In this document: one piece after another, positions 1 to 12,093 of the stretch
How positions within the stretch are numbered: the stretch's first letter is position 1
Layout of the letters: each line of letters starts with the position of its first letter
NCBI GenBank assembly: GCA_024291935.2
Contig: CM044322.1
Coordinates: forward strand, 67,509,405-67,573,404
Direction of reading: 5' to 3'
DNA length: 64,000 bases
Source: Okapia johnstoni
Taxonomy: Eukaryota > Chordata > Mammalia > Artiodactyla > Giraffidae
The notes under the pieces: model-generated
Database searches by the model: none
What the model saw: only the letters and a program-made list of their open reading frames with translations
What the model was told of the DNA's origin: nothing
Made by a program: the position numbers and the translations under genes

Positions 1-1640
1 TACCTGAGGAAAGAAGAAAAGCGAAACACAAAGGAGAAAAGGAAAGATACACCCATCTGAATGCAGTGTCCCAAAGAATAGCAATGAGAGATAAGAAAGC
101 ATTTCTGAGTGAACAAGCATTTTTGAAGAAATAGAAGGAAACAATAGAATGGGAAAGACTAAATATCTCTTCTAGAAAATTAAAGATACCAAGGAAACAT
201 TTCATGCAAAGGTGGGCACAATAAAGGACAGAAATGGTATGGACCTAACAGAGGCAGAAGATATTAAGAAGAGGTGGAAAGAATACAAAGAAGAACAATA
301 CACAAAAAAAATCTTAATGAGCTAGATAACCACGATGGTGTGATCAGTCACCTAGAACCAGACATCCTGGAGTGTGAAGCTAGTCGAGTTGATGGGATTC
401 CAGCTGAGGTATTTCAAATCCTAAAAGATGATATAGTTAAAGTGCTGCTGTTAATATGCCATAAATTTGGGAAATTCAGCCATGGACAGTCCAGCAAGGA
501 CTAGAAAAGATCAACTTTCATTCCAGTCCCCAAAAAAGATAATGGCAAAGAATGTTCAAACTATCACACAATTGCACTCATCTCACACTCCAGAAAAGTA
601 ATGCTCAAAATTCTCCAAGCTAGGCTTTACCACTATGTGAACTGAGAACATCCTTATGCTCAAGCTGGATTTAGAAAAGGCAGAGGAACCACAGAAAAAA
701 AATTGCCAACATCCATTGGATCATAGAAAAAGCAAGAGAATTGCAGAAAAACATCTACTTCTGTGCAGAGTACATCATGTGAAATGCCAGGCTGGATGAA
801 GCACAAGCTGGAATCAAGATCATTGGGAGAAATATCAATAACCTTAGATATGCAGATGACACCACCCTTATGGCAGAAAGTGAAGAGTAACTAAAGAGCC
901 TCTTGATGAAAGTGAAGGAGGAGAGTGGAAAAAGCTGGCTTAAAGCTCAGCATTCAAAAAACGAAGATCATGGCATCCAGTCCCATCACCTCATTGAAAA
1001 TAGATGGGGAAACAATGGAAACAGTGACAGACTCTATTTTCTGGGATCCAAAATCACTGCAGATGGTGACTGCAGCCATGACATTAAAAGACGCTTGCTC
1101 CTTGGAAGAAAAACTATGACCAACATAGACAGCATATTAAAAAGAGACATTATTTTTACCAACAAATGTTCATATAGTCTAAGCTATGGTTTTTCCAGTA
1201 GTCATGTATGGATGTGAGAGTTGGACCATAAAGAAAGCTGAGTGCCAAAGATTTGATGATTTTCAATTATGGTTTGGAGCAGACCCTCCAGAGTCCCTTA
1301 GACTGCAAGGAGATCAAACCAGTAATCCTAAAGGAAATCAGTACTGAATATTCATTGGAAGGACTGATGCTGAAGCTCCAATAATGTGGCCACCTGATGT
1401 GACATACTGACACACTGGAAAAACCCTCATGCTGGGAAAGATTGAGGAAAGTAGGGGGAGAAGGGGACTACAAAAGATGAGACAGTTGGATGACATCACT
1501 GCCTCGATGGACATGAGTTAGAGCAAGCTTCAGGTGTTGGTTATGGACAGGGACGCCTGGCATGCTGCAGTCCATGGGGTCACAAAGAGTCGGATACGAC
1601 TGAGCGACTCAACTGAACTGAACTGAACTGAACTGAACTG
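1..1640 (+). mobile_element. BovB (RTE-clade) LINE, 3' portion, broken; runs off the left edge
   Basis: The sequence begins inside BovB ORF2, upstream of the reverse transcriptase (RT), and continues to the 3' terminus with its pentamer tail. Recognisable pieces are the RT palm motif YADD (about 850-880), the block reading [21 protein letters not shown], and the C-terminal stretch ending in the tRNA-SINE-like 3' end. Stop codons and frameshifts break the frame throughout. About 222 bp that encode the RT core around the DYAKAFD motif are missing at 763/764, compared with the copy at 7352-9577. No target-site duplication can be checked because the left end is outside the window. Confidence 0.93.
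1611..1640 (+). repeat. (AACTG)6 pentamer tail of BovB
   Basis: Six perfect AACTG units close the BovB element. RTE/BovB elements end in short tandem repeats rather than poly(A), so this marks the true 3' end. Confidence 0.95.
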
Positions 1641-1743
1641 AGTATGGACACAAGGTGGTGCCCTAGGACCATGATTTCTGTCCCCACCAGCGAGGCTGCA
1701 ATTATCTCAGACACACATTAGGGAAGCTCCGAGTAAAAAACCA

Positions 1744-2006
1744 GCTGCTACTGCTAAGTCGCGTCAGTCGTGTCCGACTCTGTGTGACCCCATACACGGC
1801 AACCTACCAGGCTCCTCCATCCCTGGGATTCTCCAGGCAAGAATACTGGAGTGGGTTGCCATTTCCTTCTCCAGTGCATGAAAGTGAAAAGTGAAAGTGA
1901 AGTCGCTCAGTCCTGTCCGACTCTTCACGACCCCATGGGCTGCAGCCTACCAGGCTCCTCCGTCCATGGAGTTTCCCAGGCAAGAGTACTGGAGTGGGGT
2001 GCCATT
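1744..2006 (-). mobile_element. Bov-A2 dimeric SINE
   Basis: Two Bov-A monomers in reverse orientation. The first begins with a GCTGCTACTGCT-type trinucleotide tail, and the monomers are joined by the typical AGTGAAAGTGAAGTCGCTCAG linker region (about 1880-1910). Each monomer carries the block for 'AAGAATACTGGAGTGGGTTGCC'-like sequence. It abuts the L1 relic that starts at 2007. Bov-A2 is specific to bovids and close relatives. Confidence 0.9.
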
Positions 2007-4262
2007 CAAAATTCCTCAAATAGGTGATTACAGATACAAGCCCACTGGACCTAACAGACATGTACAGAACACCACCCAACAATCGCAGAATACGCATTCT
2101 TCTCAAGTGTACATGGAGCATTCTCTGAGATAGACCAGGTGTAAAACCACAAAAGAAATCTGAACAAATTTAATAAGACAGAAATTATACAAAGTATTTT
2201 TTCCAACCAAAGTGCAATAAAACAAGTAATCAATAGCAGAAGTAAAATAGAAAATCTACAAATATGTGAAATTTATCACGGTCATAATCAACTAATGGTT
2301 CTAAGAAATTAAAAAAATCACAAACAGGGCTTCCCAGGTGGCTCAGTGGTAAAGAATCTGCCTGCCAATGTAGGAGACATGGGTTCGATTCTTGATTCAG
2401 GAAGATCCCACACACTGTGGAGCAACTAAGCCTGTGCACCACAACTACTGAGCCTGTTCTCCAGGGCCCAGGAGCCACAGGTGCTGAAGCCTGTGCACCC
2501 TGCAGTCTGTGCTCCTCAACAAGAGGAGCCACAGCAATGAGAAACCCACACACCACACCTAGGGAGAGCGCCCGCTTGCCACAGCTAGAAAAAGACTGCA
2601 CAGCAAGGAAGACCCAGCACAGCCAGAACAAATGAAAAATTTTAAGAAATCACTAATTTAGATTTTCTAAATCGAAAGGAATTTAGAAAAATATATGGAG
2701 ACACATGAACGTAAGTATACAATATACCAAGTTTATGGTATGCAACAAAAGCAGTACTATACAAGAAGTTTATGACAGTAAACACTGCTATTAAATTAAA
2801 ACACTGCCATTAAAGAAAAATCTCAAATCAAAAATCTAAACTTACATCTCAAGGAACAAGAAAAAGAACAAATTAAGACCAAACTACACAGGAAACATGG
2901 GGACAATAAAGATGAAAACAGATATAAACAGAGAATTTTTAAAAATGGAAAAAAAGTTAACAAAACCAAGAGCTGATTTTGTAAAAGCTCAACAAAATTG
3001 ACAAACTATTAGCTGGACTAAGAGAAAAGGGCAAAACCTGAATATCTGAAATTTTGAATGAAAGAGGAGACATTGCAAATAATGTCACAGAAATAAAAAT
3101 GATATCACAGAAATAAACTTCTATGAAAAATTATATGTCAAAAAACTAGATTATGTTAGAGAAGTAGATAAATTCAAAGAAACATACAACTTACTAAGGA
3201 TGATGAAGAAATTAAAAATCTAGACTGATGTAAGACTAGAGAGATTGAAGCATTAATCAAAAGCCTTTCAACAATGAAAATACCAGGCAGTTTCATTAGG
3301 GAATTCCATCAAACATTTTAAAAAGAAGAGGAGGAGACACTCCCAAACTCATTCTATGAGGTCAGCATTACCCTTACATAAGAACCAGACAAAGAAAACA
3401 AATGACCGATATCCCTGATGAATTTTGACCAAAAAATAATAAGAATAATAACAATAAACAAATATGAGCAAACAATTAACAGCACAGTAAAAGGATTATA
3501 CATCATAACCAGGGTGGATTTATACCTAATGTAAGGGTGGTTCTATATACGAAAATCAAGCAATATACTAAACCGTCGTAACAAAAGGAAGATCAAAAAC
3601 TACATTATCATATCGATGGACGCAGCAAAAGTTTTTGACAAAATTAAATACCTTTTCTAAAAAGAAACACTCAACAAACTAGTCATAGGAGGAAATAATC
3701 TGAACATAACAAAAACCACATGTGAGAAACTTGCAGCTACCATCATACTCTATGAGGAAAGACTGAAAGCTTTTCCTCTAAGGTGAGGAACAAGGCAAGG
3801 ACACCCAGTAGCACCGCTTCTATTCCACATAGAACTAGATGTTCTAGCCAGAAACACCCAATACAAAAACATAAGTAAATGGCATATGTTTGTAAAGAAG
3901 AATTCAAATGAGTCTGTTCATAGGTAATATAATCTTATTTGTTAAAACAAAAAACAGAAAGACCTTAATGACTCCAGGAAAAAAAAAAAACAGAACTAGT
4001 AATCGAATTTTTGCAGGATACAAAACAGCACTCAAACATCAGTGTGTTCCTGTACAACAGCCAGGACCAATCCATAGGGAGATTAGGAAAACAATTTCAT
4101 TTACTGAAGCCTCTGAAAAGATGAAATATTTAGGAATAAAGACCAAGGAGTTGAAAAACTTGTACACTAAAAACTACAAAACATTGTTCAAAGAAATCAA
4201 AGAAGATACAAATAAATGGAAAGACAGCCGGTAGATTGGAAGACTTAATATTGTTAAAATAT
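2007..4262 (+). mobile_element. Ancient L1 LINE, ORF2 endonuclease-to-RT relic
   Basis: Degenerate L1 ORF2 in plus orientation. The endonuclease-end stretch (about 2050-2150, ACAGAACACCACCCAACAAT) is followed, after the SINE at 2327-2640, by the RT region (3240-3880) and post-RT sequence (3990-4250, translating to a KEDTNKWKDSR-like end). Many stops and frameshifts are present. The usual catalytic Asp-Asp segment is not recognisable, so a deletion near 3900-3960 is likely. The 5' end and 3' UTR are absent. Confidence 0.8.
2327..2640 (+). mobile_element. CHR-type (cetartiodactyl) tRNA-Glu SINE inserted in L1
   Basis: Starts with a tRNA-Glu-derived head (GGGCTTCCCAGGTGGCTCAG) but continues into the CHR body, with repeated 'AGCAACTAAGCCTGTG' and 'CCACAACTACTGAGCC' motifs, and ends near an A-rich tail (AACAAATGAAAAATTTT). 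This body differs from Bov-tA. The flanks carry an imperfect AARAAATCAC-like duplication. It splits the surrounding L1, so it inserted later. Confidence 0.82.
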
Positions 4263-6296
4263 TCATACTACATGGATATAAAATACTATGAACAATTGGT
4301 ATCTTTACCAAGTTATTTAGTTATCAAGTTATTCAGTGTTCAAGCAATACAAAGAATGGCATATTTTATACTTGTTCTGCACCTCCCTTTTAATGCATCA
4401 ACTATCATGTAGATAATTTTCTATGAATTTATAAGAAGTTTCTTAATCATATTTTATACCTGCTTTGTACTCTATGGTATACCATGGTATATTTTATTCT
4501 ATACCTTTTGCTTAAGAAACAGTATTGTCGTATATTAGTAAGCTAACTGGTAATAAACTGTAGTCATATATATCAGTAAATCAGTCATTTTATACCTGAA
4601 AAACTTTATCTATAGAATAGATCTATAGAAGTTGAATAACTTAGCAAAAATAATATGTGCGTTTGTAGTTTTTATAGATATCACAAAAATTTTACCATAA
4701 ATGTTGTACCAATTTATTCTTCCAACAGAAATGTGTGAACATATTGACTAGCCGTAATTTTGGTCCACAAAATTTAACCTAAATTTTTAACATTTTCAAT
4801 ACAATGAATAAAAGATAACGTTTCAATGTGCTTTAAATAAATAAATGTGGTTAAACATCTCTTCGTGCGTTTAACAACTATGCACTTTCATTGATAGCCT
4901 TTGAGTATTACTTGGTTACTTGGTAAATGCCATTGATTGAATATGAATTTTTATAAATACACATTGTGTAGTCTTCATAGGTATTTAGAAATTCCTATGA
5001 AGGTTTTTCACCCTGATTGTTGGATATGTGCTTGAAATAGCCCAATTTATATAATCGGTTGGATCATTCTTCATTTTTTGTGTTGTTATGAGTATACATC
5101 AAACTTTTGATTGGCCCCTGGACACTGGAAGTACACATTTCAGTAAGATTCTTACTTATAAAGATATTATAGTTTTGTGGAAAGATAATTAAAATAGAAT
5201 GTTAAATCCTACAAAATTATCCCAACAATATATAAGAACATGGAAAAATTGCCTAATCCAGAATTGAGGAGACAGGAAAGCCCTACTAGAGGTCAACCCT
5301 TACTGTTAAGTAAAACATAACCAGTAGAATAATGAAAGGAGGGCATTCCTTACAGTGGCATCAGCAGCTTTTGCTATTGCTCAAAGTCAGGAAAATATGC
5401 TTTGAATTTAAGAAACGTAAACCAAAAATATTCTTTTAATTTCAGAAGTCGAAGTAGTCTTAGAACTAGTGTTCCACATCAATCAAGTAGCTAGGCTTTG
5501 TGAAAGATGAGGCTGGAGAGACAAATGGAAGTTTAGAGGCAGGAGTTTACACTGAAGAGCCCCTCAAGGATTGTAAGCACCCAAGTGACACAGAATCAGG
5601 CAGTTTAAGAAAAGATGTTAACTCAGCAAAGACTGAAGAATGAATTGGAGCAGTGATAACCATGGCAGAAACAATGCAAGAAAAGCATCGTGGATGATTG
5701 GATATGAGGAATCAACTAGAGGTCCATGGAAGACATTGCCAACCAGACAAGGTTTACCTGCAGTGCATGCGTTTGAAAGTCTGGAGTTTCTTGGAAGTAG
5801 CTTTCCAAAACAAGGAAAATATAAAACTTTCCAACACTTGAAGGTACATGAGATACGTAGTTATCATATAACAGCACTTAGGAGCACAAAACAGTTGGCT
5901 AATTTAGAACTGGGGTCACAGGGAAGCATCTAGACTGGGTTGTTGGACACAGAGGACCCTCAGATTTATAGATCTATGAAGTGGTATCATTAGGGATGGA
6001 CTTGATATTTTTTTGAGGCAAGAAGGTATAGTGAACATTCTGTAAACAGAGTAAAGGTGTATTTTGCTTATTATATAGTGAAATTTTCATAGGTCACAAT
6101 CAAAAGATTATGGAGAGTAGTGTACAGTGAGAGGCTGGGTTCTGGGAAGCGAATCAAAGAGCATTTTGAGAAAGAGGGGAAAAATAGGTGACCTGAATGG
6201 GGACAATACAATGGGCTAACAGCAGAGAAGACAAGGAGGTAAACAACACAAAAGTAATTAGACTCAAACATTCAGATAAAACTTGACATTAGAGCA
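4263..6296. other. No gene or assignable repeat
   Basis: AT-rich sequence of about 2 kb. A 97-codon plus-strand open frame (5640-5933) has no family features I recognise. The stretch may hold very old repeat remains, but I cannot name one. Confidence 0.5.
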
Positions 6297-6675
6297 GCAA
6301 AGAATTGATGCTTTTGAACTGTGGTGTTGGAGAAGACTCTTGAGAGTCCCTTGGACTGCAAGGAGATCAACCCAGTCAGTCCTAAAGAAAATCAGTCCTG
6401 AGTATTCATTGGAAGGACTAATGCTGAAGCTGAAGCTCCAATCCTGTGGCCACCTGATGTGAAGAGACAACTCATTGGAAAAGACCCTGATGCTGGGAAA
6501 GATTGAAAGCAAGAGGAGAAGGGGACAACAGAGGAAGAGATGGTTGGATGTCATCGCTGACTTTATGGACATGAGTTTGAGCAATCTCTGAGTGTTGGTG
6601 ATGGACAGGGAAGCCTGGCATGCTTCAGTCCATGGGGTCTCAAAGAGTCGGACATGACTGAGTGGCTGAACTAAC
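6297..6675 (+). mobile_element. BovB 3'-end fragment
   Basis: Starts at the GCAAAGAATTGATGC block (encoding the [22 protein letters not shown] region) and runs to the BovB 3' terminus (GGACATGACTGAGTGGCTGAAC). It is 5'-truncated, about 380 bp long, and decayed by small indels. The truncation point is nearly the same as in the copy at 13926-14290. Confidence 0.92.
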
Positions 6676-6954
6676 TCCTACACTGCAGGTGGACTATTTA
6701 CATCTGAACGGCCAGTGAAGCCCATTTAAAAAATGGTAATGGAGATGTCAACTGATAACTCAGTTGACCAGAAACCATAGCTAAGAATCAGCTCAGTATC
6801 CATGATTCACAGTATATAACTTATATCTAAATACTTGACTCAGAAAAACTGCTTACATCTAATTTATGCATATGCATGTATGTATGTGTATGTGGTGTGT
6901 AATATATACATAATATATGAATTTGTATATTATTTATATAGCTTTATATCATTT

Positions 6955-7156
6955 GTTTGGTCACTAGTTGCATCTGACTCTCTGTAACTCCATGTACAGT
7001 AGCTCACCAGGCTCCTCCATCCATGGGATTTCCCAGACTAGAATACTGGAGTAGGTTGCCATTTCATTCTCCAGGGGATCTTCGTAACCCATGGTTTCAA
7101 CCCACATGTCCTTCATTGGCAGGCAGATTCTTTACCGCTGAGGCTCCAGGAAAGCC
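6955..7156 (-). mobile_element. Bov-tA SINE
   Basis: Reverse orientation. The Bov-A body (CAGGCTCCTCCATCCATGGG) comes first and the tRNA-Glu-like head with its box B relic and GCTGAGGCTCCAGGAAAGCC end comes last. It is clearly diverged from consensus, so it is an older copy. Confidence 0.88.
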
Positions 7157-7189
7157 ATAGATGATTTTATATATATGTAAAATGTATCT

Positions 7190-7350
7190 ACTACAAAGAC
7201 AACCTCCTGGGTATAATTCAAAAACCTCAATCCTCAATGGATAAACAAGGTCATACTGTATTGCACATAATTGTATTTAATATTCTGTGATAAACCATAA
7301 TGAAAAGAATATAAAAAATGTATGTGTATGTATAAACATATTTCAATACC
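7190..7350 (+). mobile_element. Artiodactyl L1 3'-end fragment
   Basis: Matches the L1 3' UTR blocks CTCAATGGATAAACAAGGTC, TTCTGTGATAAACCATAATG and the following ATGTATGTGTATGTATAAA. The last part of the 3' end is cut off where the BovB copy at 7352 begins. Confidence 0.75.
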
Positions 7351-7351
7351 A

Positions 7352-9577
7352 AAATCAGATTGATTACATTCTTTGCAGCCAAAGATGGAGAAGCTCTATA
7401 GAGTCAGCAAAAATAAGACCAGGACTTGACTGGCTCAGATAATGAACTCCTTATTGACTTAATTCAGACTTAAATTGACGAAAGTAGGGAAAACCATTAG
7501 ACCATTCAGGTATGACCTAAATCAAATACCTTACGATTATACAGTGGAAGTGACAAATAGATTCAAGGCATTAGATCTGATAGACAGAGTGCCTGAAGAA
7601 CTATGGATAGAGGTTTGTGATATGGTACAAGAGGTGGTGATCAATACCATTCCCAATAAAAAAGAAATGCAAACAGGCAAAATGGTTGTCTGAGGAGGCC
7701 TTAACATAGCTGAGAAAAGAAGAGAAGCTAAAGGCAAAGGAGAAAAGGAAAGATAAACCCATCTGAATACAGAGTTCCAAAGAACAGCAAGGAGAGATAA
7801 GAAAGCCATCATCAGTGAAGAGTGCAAAGAATTAGAGAAAAAAAATAGAATGGGAAAGATTAGAGATCTCTCCTAGAAACTTAGAGATGCCAAGGTAACA
7901 TTTCATGCAAAGATGAACACAATAAAGGACACAAATGTTGTGGACCTAACAGAAGCGGAAGATATTAAGAAGAGGGGGCAAGAATACACAGAAAGAGTAT
8001 ACAAAAAAGATCTTAATGATCCAGATAACCATGAGGGTGTGATCATCACTGACCTAGAGCCAGACATCTTGGACTGCGAAGTCAAGTGGGCCTTAGGAAG
8101 CATCACTACAAACAAAGCTAGTAGAGGTGATATGATTCCAGTTGAACTATTCTAAAGCCTAAAAGATGATGCTGTGAAAGTGATGCAATCAATATTCCAG
8201 TAAATTTAGAAAACCCAACGGTGGCCACAGGACTGGAAAATGTCAGCTTTCATTCCAATCCCAAAGAAAGGCAATGCCAAAGAATGTTCAAACTACTGCA
8301 CAATTGCACTCATCTCACATGCTAACAAAGTAATGCTCAAAATTCTCCAAGCATACATGAACCAGTAACTTCCAGATGTTCAAGCTGGATTTTCAAAAGG
8401 CAGAGGAACAAGAGATCAAATTGCCCACATCTGTTGGATCATTGAGAAAGCAAGAGAGTTCCAGAAAAACATCTACTTCTGCTTTATTGACTATGCCAAA
8501 GCCTTTGACTGTGTGGCTCACAACAAACTGTGGAAAATTCTTAAAGCGATGGGAATACCAGACCACCTGACCTGCCTCCTGAGAAATCTGTTTGCAGGTC
8601 TAGTAGAAACAGTTAGAACCAGACATGAAACAATGGACTGGTTTCAAATTGGGAAAGGAGTAGGTCAAGGTTGTATATTGTCACTGTGCTTTTTTAACTT
8701 ATATGCAGAGTACATCATGCAAAATGCTGGGCTGGATGAAGCACAAGCTGGAATCAAGACTGCTGGGAGAAATATCAATAATCTCAGGTATGCAGATGAC
8801 ACCATCCTTATGGCAGAAAGTGAAGAGGAACTGAAGCGCCTCTTGATGAAAGTGAAAGAAGACAGTGAATAAGCTGGCTTAGGACTCGACATTCAGAAAA
8901 CTAAGATCATGGCATCTGGCCCCATCACTTCATAGCAAATAGGTGGGAAAACAATGGAAACAGTGACACACTTCATTTTCTTGGGCTCTAAAATCACTGC
9001 AGACAGTGACTTCAGCCATGAAATTAAAAGATCCTTGCTCCTTGGAAGAAAAGCTATGAAAACCCTAGACAGTGTATTAAAAATCAGAGACAGTATTTCG
9101 CTGAGAAAGGTCCATCTACTCAAAGCTATGGTTTTTCCAGTAGTCATCTTTTGATGTGAGAGTTGGACCATAAATAAGGCCGAGCTTTGGAGGATTGACG
9201 CTTTTGAACTGTGGTGTTGGAGAGGACTCTTGAGAGTCCCTTGGGGATTCCAAGGAGTCCCAAGGAGATCAAACCAGTTAATCCTGATAGAAATCAATCC
9301 AGAATATTCACTGATGCTGAAGCTGAAGTTCCAATGCTTTGGCCACCTGTTGAGAAGTGTTGACTCATTAGAAAAGACCCTGATGCTGGGAAAGACTGAC
9401 AGCCAGAGGTGAAAGGGAGGACAGAGAATGAGATAGTTGTCTGGCATCACTGACTCAATGGACTTGAGTTTGAGCAAGCTCTGGGAGACGGTGAAGGCCA
9501 GGGAAGCCTGAAATGCTGCAGTCCATGGGGTCACGAAGCATCAGACACGACTGAACGACTGAACAACAACAACAACA
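7352..9577 (+). mobile_element. BovB LINE, longest copy in the window (about 2.2 kb)
   Basis: Covers the end of the endonuclease region, the RT domain and the 3' end. Visible blocks: a VGKTIRPFRYDLNQIPYDYT-type segment (7475-7560), KAFDCVxHNKLWKIL (about 8490-8540), GxGQGCILSLCFFNLYAEYI (8660-8720), the catalytic YADD (about 8790) and the ESEEELKRLLMKVKE block. Several frameshifts and stops (for example after 8872 and 9154) make it non-functional. The 3' end is followed by an (AAC)n run (about 9561-9577) instead of the usual pentamer. It lies next to the L1 fragment at 7190-7350. Confidence 0.93.
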
Positions 9578-11010
9578 AAAGTTAAAGTGTGAACTTGATG
9601 AGGACAGTCATCCTGTTTAGTTCACCTTCATGACCAGGGTCCAGTGCTCTTCTTTGTACATAGGTGGTTCTGGGGGAAATAAAAAAGACTACTAATAAGT
9701 GAATTCAGCAGGTATTTATTAAATTCACATCACACTATTTCCCAAGAATCCTAGAGTGAACAACTGGATAAGATCATATGATATGATCTTCTCTCTTAAA
9801 GCTTCTCTGTCACAGTGACTCGAAAAGTAGCACCCTACACAAATGAAATGTCCATGGAATAAAAATTGAGAATGTGCTTATGACGTTATCAGAGCCATCT
9901 AGAGGTTGGTATAGTAAAAGCTCTGAAAATTTAACTTGCAACATTTTAATTTTTTTTCCTTCTATCACAGCACAAATATCCTCACATAATTCCAAGTTAT
10001 TCTTGCTTGTTTTCTATGTTTATTCTACTGGGACATGAGTTGGCAGTACCACACGTCAGCCTGGCCCTTAGCAGAAACTTTTCATCAGACGGGCTTTTGG
10101 CCTAAGACGTTTTCCTCCCTCATTCCTTCCATGAATCATTCACTCTGTGCCTACAGTGCTCTTGTCTCTACAAATAATTCATTCTTTGAGGTAGTAGTGG
10201 ATGTTGTCTGCGTGGGGTGATGAGCAAGGGGGTGGAATGACTGATGGAAGGTGTGTAGTTTGATGTGTAAAGTATGATTCTGACTGGGCAGTATGCGAGC
10301 AGGGCTCTGAAGTAAATGGACTGAGAAAGTTGTGCCAAACTTTGGATGGAAAATGTTACGAGCACAAAAAACGAAGAGCGCAGCAGGGTACTGAAGTGAG
10401 AATGTGGACCTCTTTGAGGGACAACCAAGAGGGCCAGTGTGGGATGAGCCAGCAGGCTGTTGAAATAAAATGCAGCCCATTTCTCTGTGGCCTCAGTGCT
10501 TGTTGAGCTGTGCTGAGACCCTCCCCAAACATTCTTTTTCTTTTCCTTTTTTTTTTCATGATTGTAGCACATTTTTAAACATTGAAGTATAAATGACATA
10601 CACGCTTCCTTTTCTTAAAAAAGCTTTAGATGCTGTCATCAGGCCATAGTAGGATTTAATCCATGTTTCAAGCTGTGACTTTTCATGATTTTGTAAGAAA
10701 CTACAGGACAGCCTTATCTTGGATACAAAGGCAATCCTGAAACTCTAAAGGCAAGTAGATTCCTTCAAACCACTCAGATATGTTTCTCTCCTAGTTGCCC
10801 GACTTGTCTGCAGACTTTTTCAAGAACTTACAAATCTAAATTCAAAACAGAATAAAACACATCTCAAGTCTTTACATTAAAACAAAGTAGAAATCTTGAG
10901 CCCTCTCCCTTCACAGTCCAGCCAATCAACACATCCTTCATATTTAACTTCCTAAGTGTCTCCCTTATGTAGTCTCTTGGCAAATGAGCCAGACATTCTG
11001 GTAGGTCCTG
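9578..11010. other. Unassigned intergenic sequence
   Basis: No gene seen. A short palindrome with 9-bp arms around a TGA loop lies at 9770-9790. A 143-codon minus-strand open frame (10168-10599) is low-complexity at its start and shows no recognisable domain; I regard it as chance. Confidence 0.5.
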
Positions 11011-11021
11011 GGAGAATTAAG

Positions 11022-11113
11022 GGGCTTCCTTGATGGCTCAGGTGGTAAAGAATCTACTTGAAATGTGGGAAGCCTGGGTATGATCCCTGGGTCCAGAAGA
11101 TCCCCTGGAGAAG
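11022..11113 (+). mobile_element. tRNA-Glu-head-only SINE insertion with perfect target-site duplication
   Basis: A 92-bp piece holding only the Bov-tA tRNA-Glu-derived head, from the 5' terminus (GGGCTTCCTTGATGGCTCAG) to the CCCTGGAGAAG junction. It lacks the Bov-A body and any A-rich tail. It is flanked exactly by GGAGAATTAAG at 11011-11021 and 11114-11124. The duplication shows it inserted in this short form rather than being cut down later. Confidence 0.85.
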
Positions 11114-11219
11114 GGAGAATTAAGACAAGAGTCTCAGCCATCATAATGAGATTCCTATGTTATTACAAGTATATATATATATACATATTTCCTCCAATAT
11201 CATACCATTCTCTACTTTT

Positions 11220-11410
11220 TTTTTTCCTGAAAATACTGATTTGATCACATCATGATCCTGTGATCCTGTGTAGAACCTTCTTTTGCTTTACTTGGTTTGG
11301 AAGATAATGTCCAAATTCGTCAGCACAGACTGAAAAGTCTTTAACTCTGGTCTTGACCTTGCCTCCAAACTAAGTTTCTAGCTCGTCCTTCCCAGCCATG
11401 TTTATGTTCT
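11220..11410 (+). mobile_element. L2 LINE 3'-region fossil
   Basis: Reads through L2-type blocks: 'GATAATGTCCAAATTC', 'CTTTAACTCTGGTCTTGACC' and 'CTAGCTCGTCCTTCCCAGCC', in the order of the L2 3' region. It is highly diverged, as expected for an element that predates placental radiation. Confidence 0.6.
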
Positions 11411-11600
11411 AGCCCAATGGTTCTCAAATCTGGCTACTACTAGAATCAACATGGGAGCAAGAATGCTCATACCCAGATACCATCCCAGAAAAATTATACC
11501 AGATTCACTCTGAGTGAAGGCTGGATGGCAATATTTATTAAAAGTTCTCTGTATGGATCTAATGTGCATTTGGCTGAAGGTGGTTGAAATGTACCCTTAC
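11411..11600 (+). mobile_element. MER5-type hAT-Charlie DNA transposon fossil
   Basis: Begins with the terminal-repeat-like AATGGTTCTCAAATCTGGCT and continues with ACTAGAATCA, TACCAGATTCACTCTGAGTG and AATGTGCATTTGGCTGAAGG. These follow the MER5A/B consensus order. It is non-coding and immobile. Confidence 0.75.
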
Positions 11601-11819
11601 TGCGTGTTGCTATTTCTTTGGGCAATTTAGCCTAATTTCCAGATGTACTAATTCTTAGTCAAATAAAAGGGGAATGTAAAAATAACCACACTGAGCATAT
11701 TATTTCTCAAACACCCACAGGTCTGTAGGATCACAAGTGTTTTAAGTCATCTTAGAACAATCTTATGCACCTTCTCAATCTGGCAGTTTCCTATTTCTAT
11801 TTCAAAATGTAACTTAAGT

Positions 11820-12093
11820 ACAGACATAGAGCACAAACTTGTGGTTGGTGAGAGAAGGGAGGAGAGGGAAGGATTTGGAGTTAGGGATTAGCAAATGCAA
11901 ACTGTTATATACAGGATGGATAAACAACAAGGTCCTGTATACTACAGGAAACTTTATGTGACATCTTGTGATAAACCGTTATGGAATAGAATATGAAAAA
12001 GAAAACATGTATGTATAACTAAATCACTTTTCTGCACACCAGAAATTAGCACAACAGTGTATATTAACTATGTCTCAATTTTTTAAAAAGGTA
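11820..12093 (+). mobile_element. Artiodactyl L1 3'-end
   Basis: Starts with CAGACATAGAGCACAAACTT, passes the GGATAAACAACAAGGTCCTG block and ATCTTGTGATAAACCG, and ends at AACTATGTCTCAATTTTTTA, the L1 3' UTR end with an A-rich close. It is truncated at the 5' side. Confidence 0.85.

Noticed and set aside
6955..7168. Target-site duplication for the Bov-tA at 6955-7156
   Set aside because: The best flanking match (9 of 12 in AT-rich DNA) is no better than expected by chance.
10168..10599. 143-codon minus-strand frame as a gene
   Set aside because: Starts in a low-complexity Lys/Glu-type tract and has no recognisable domain; another frame of similar length overlaps it.
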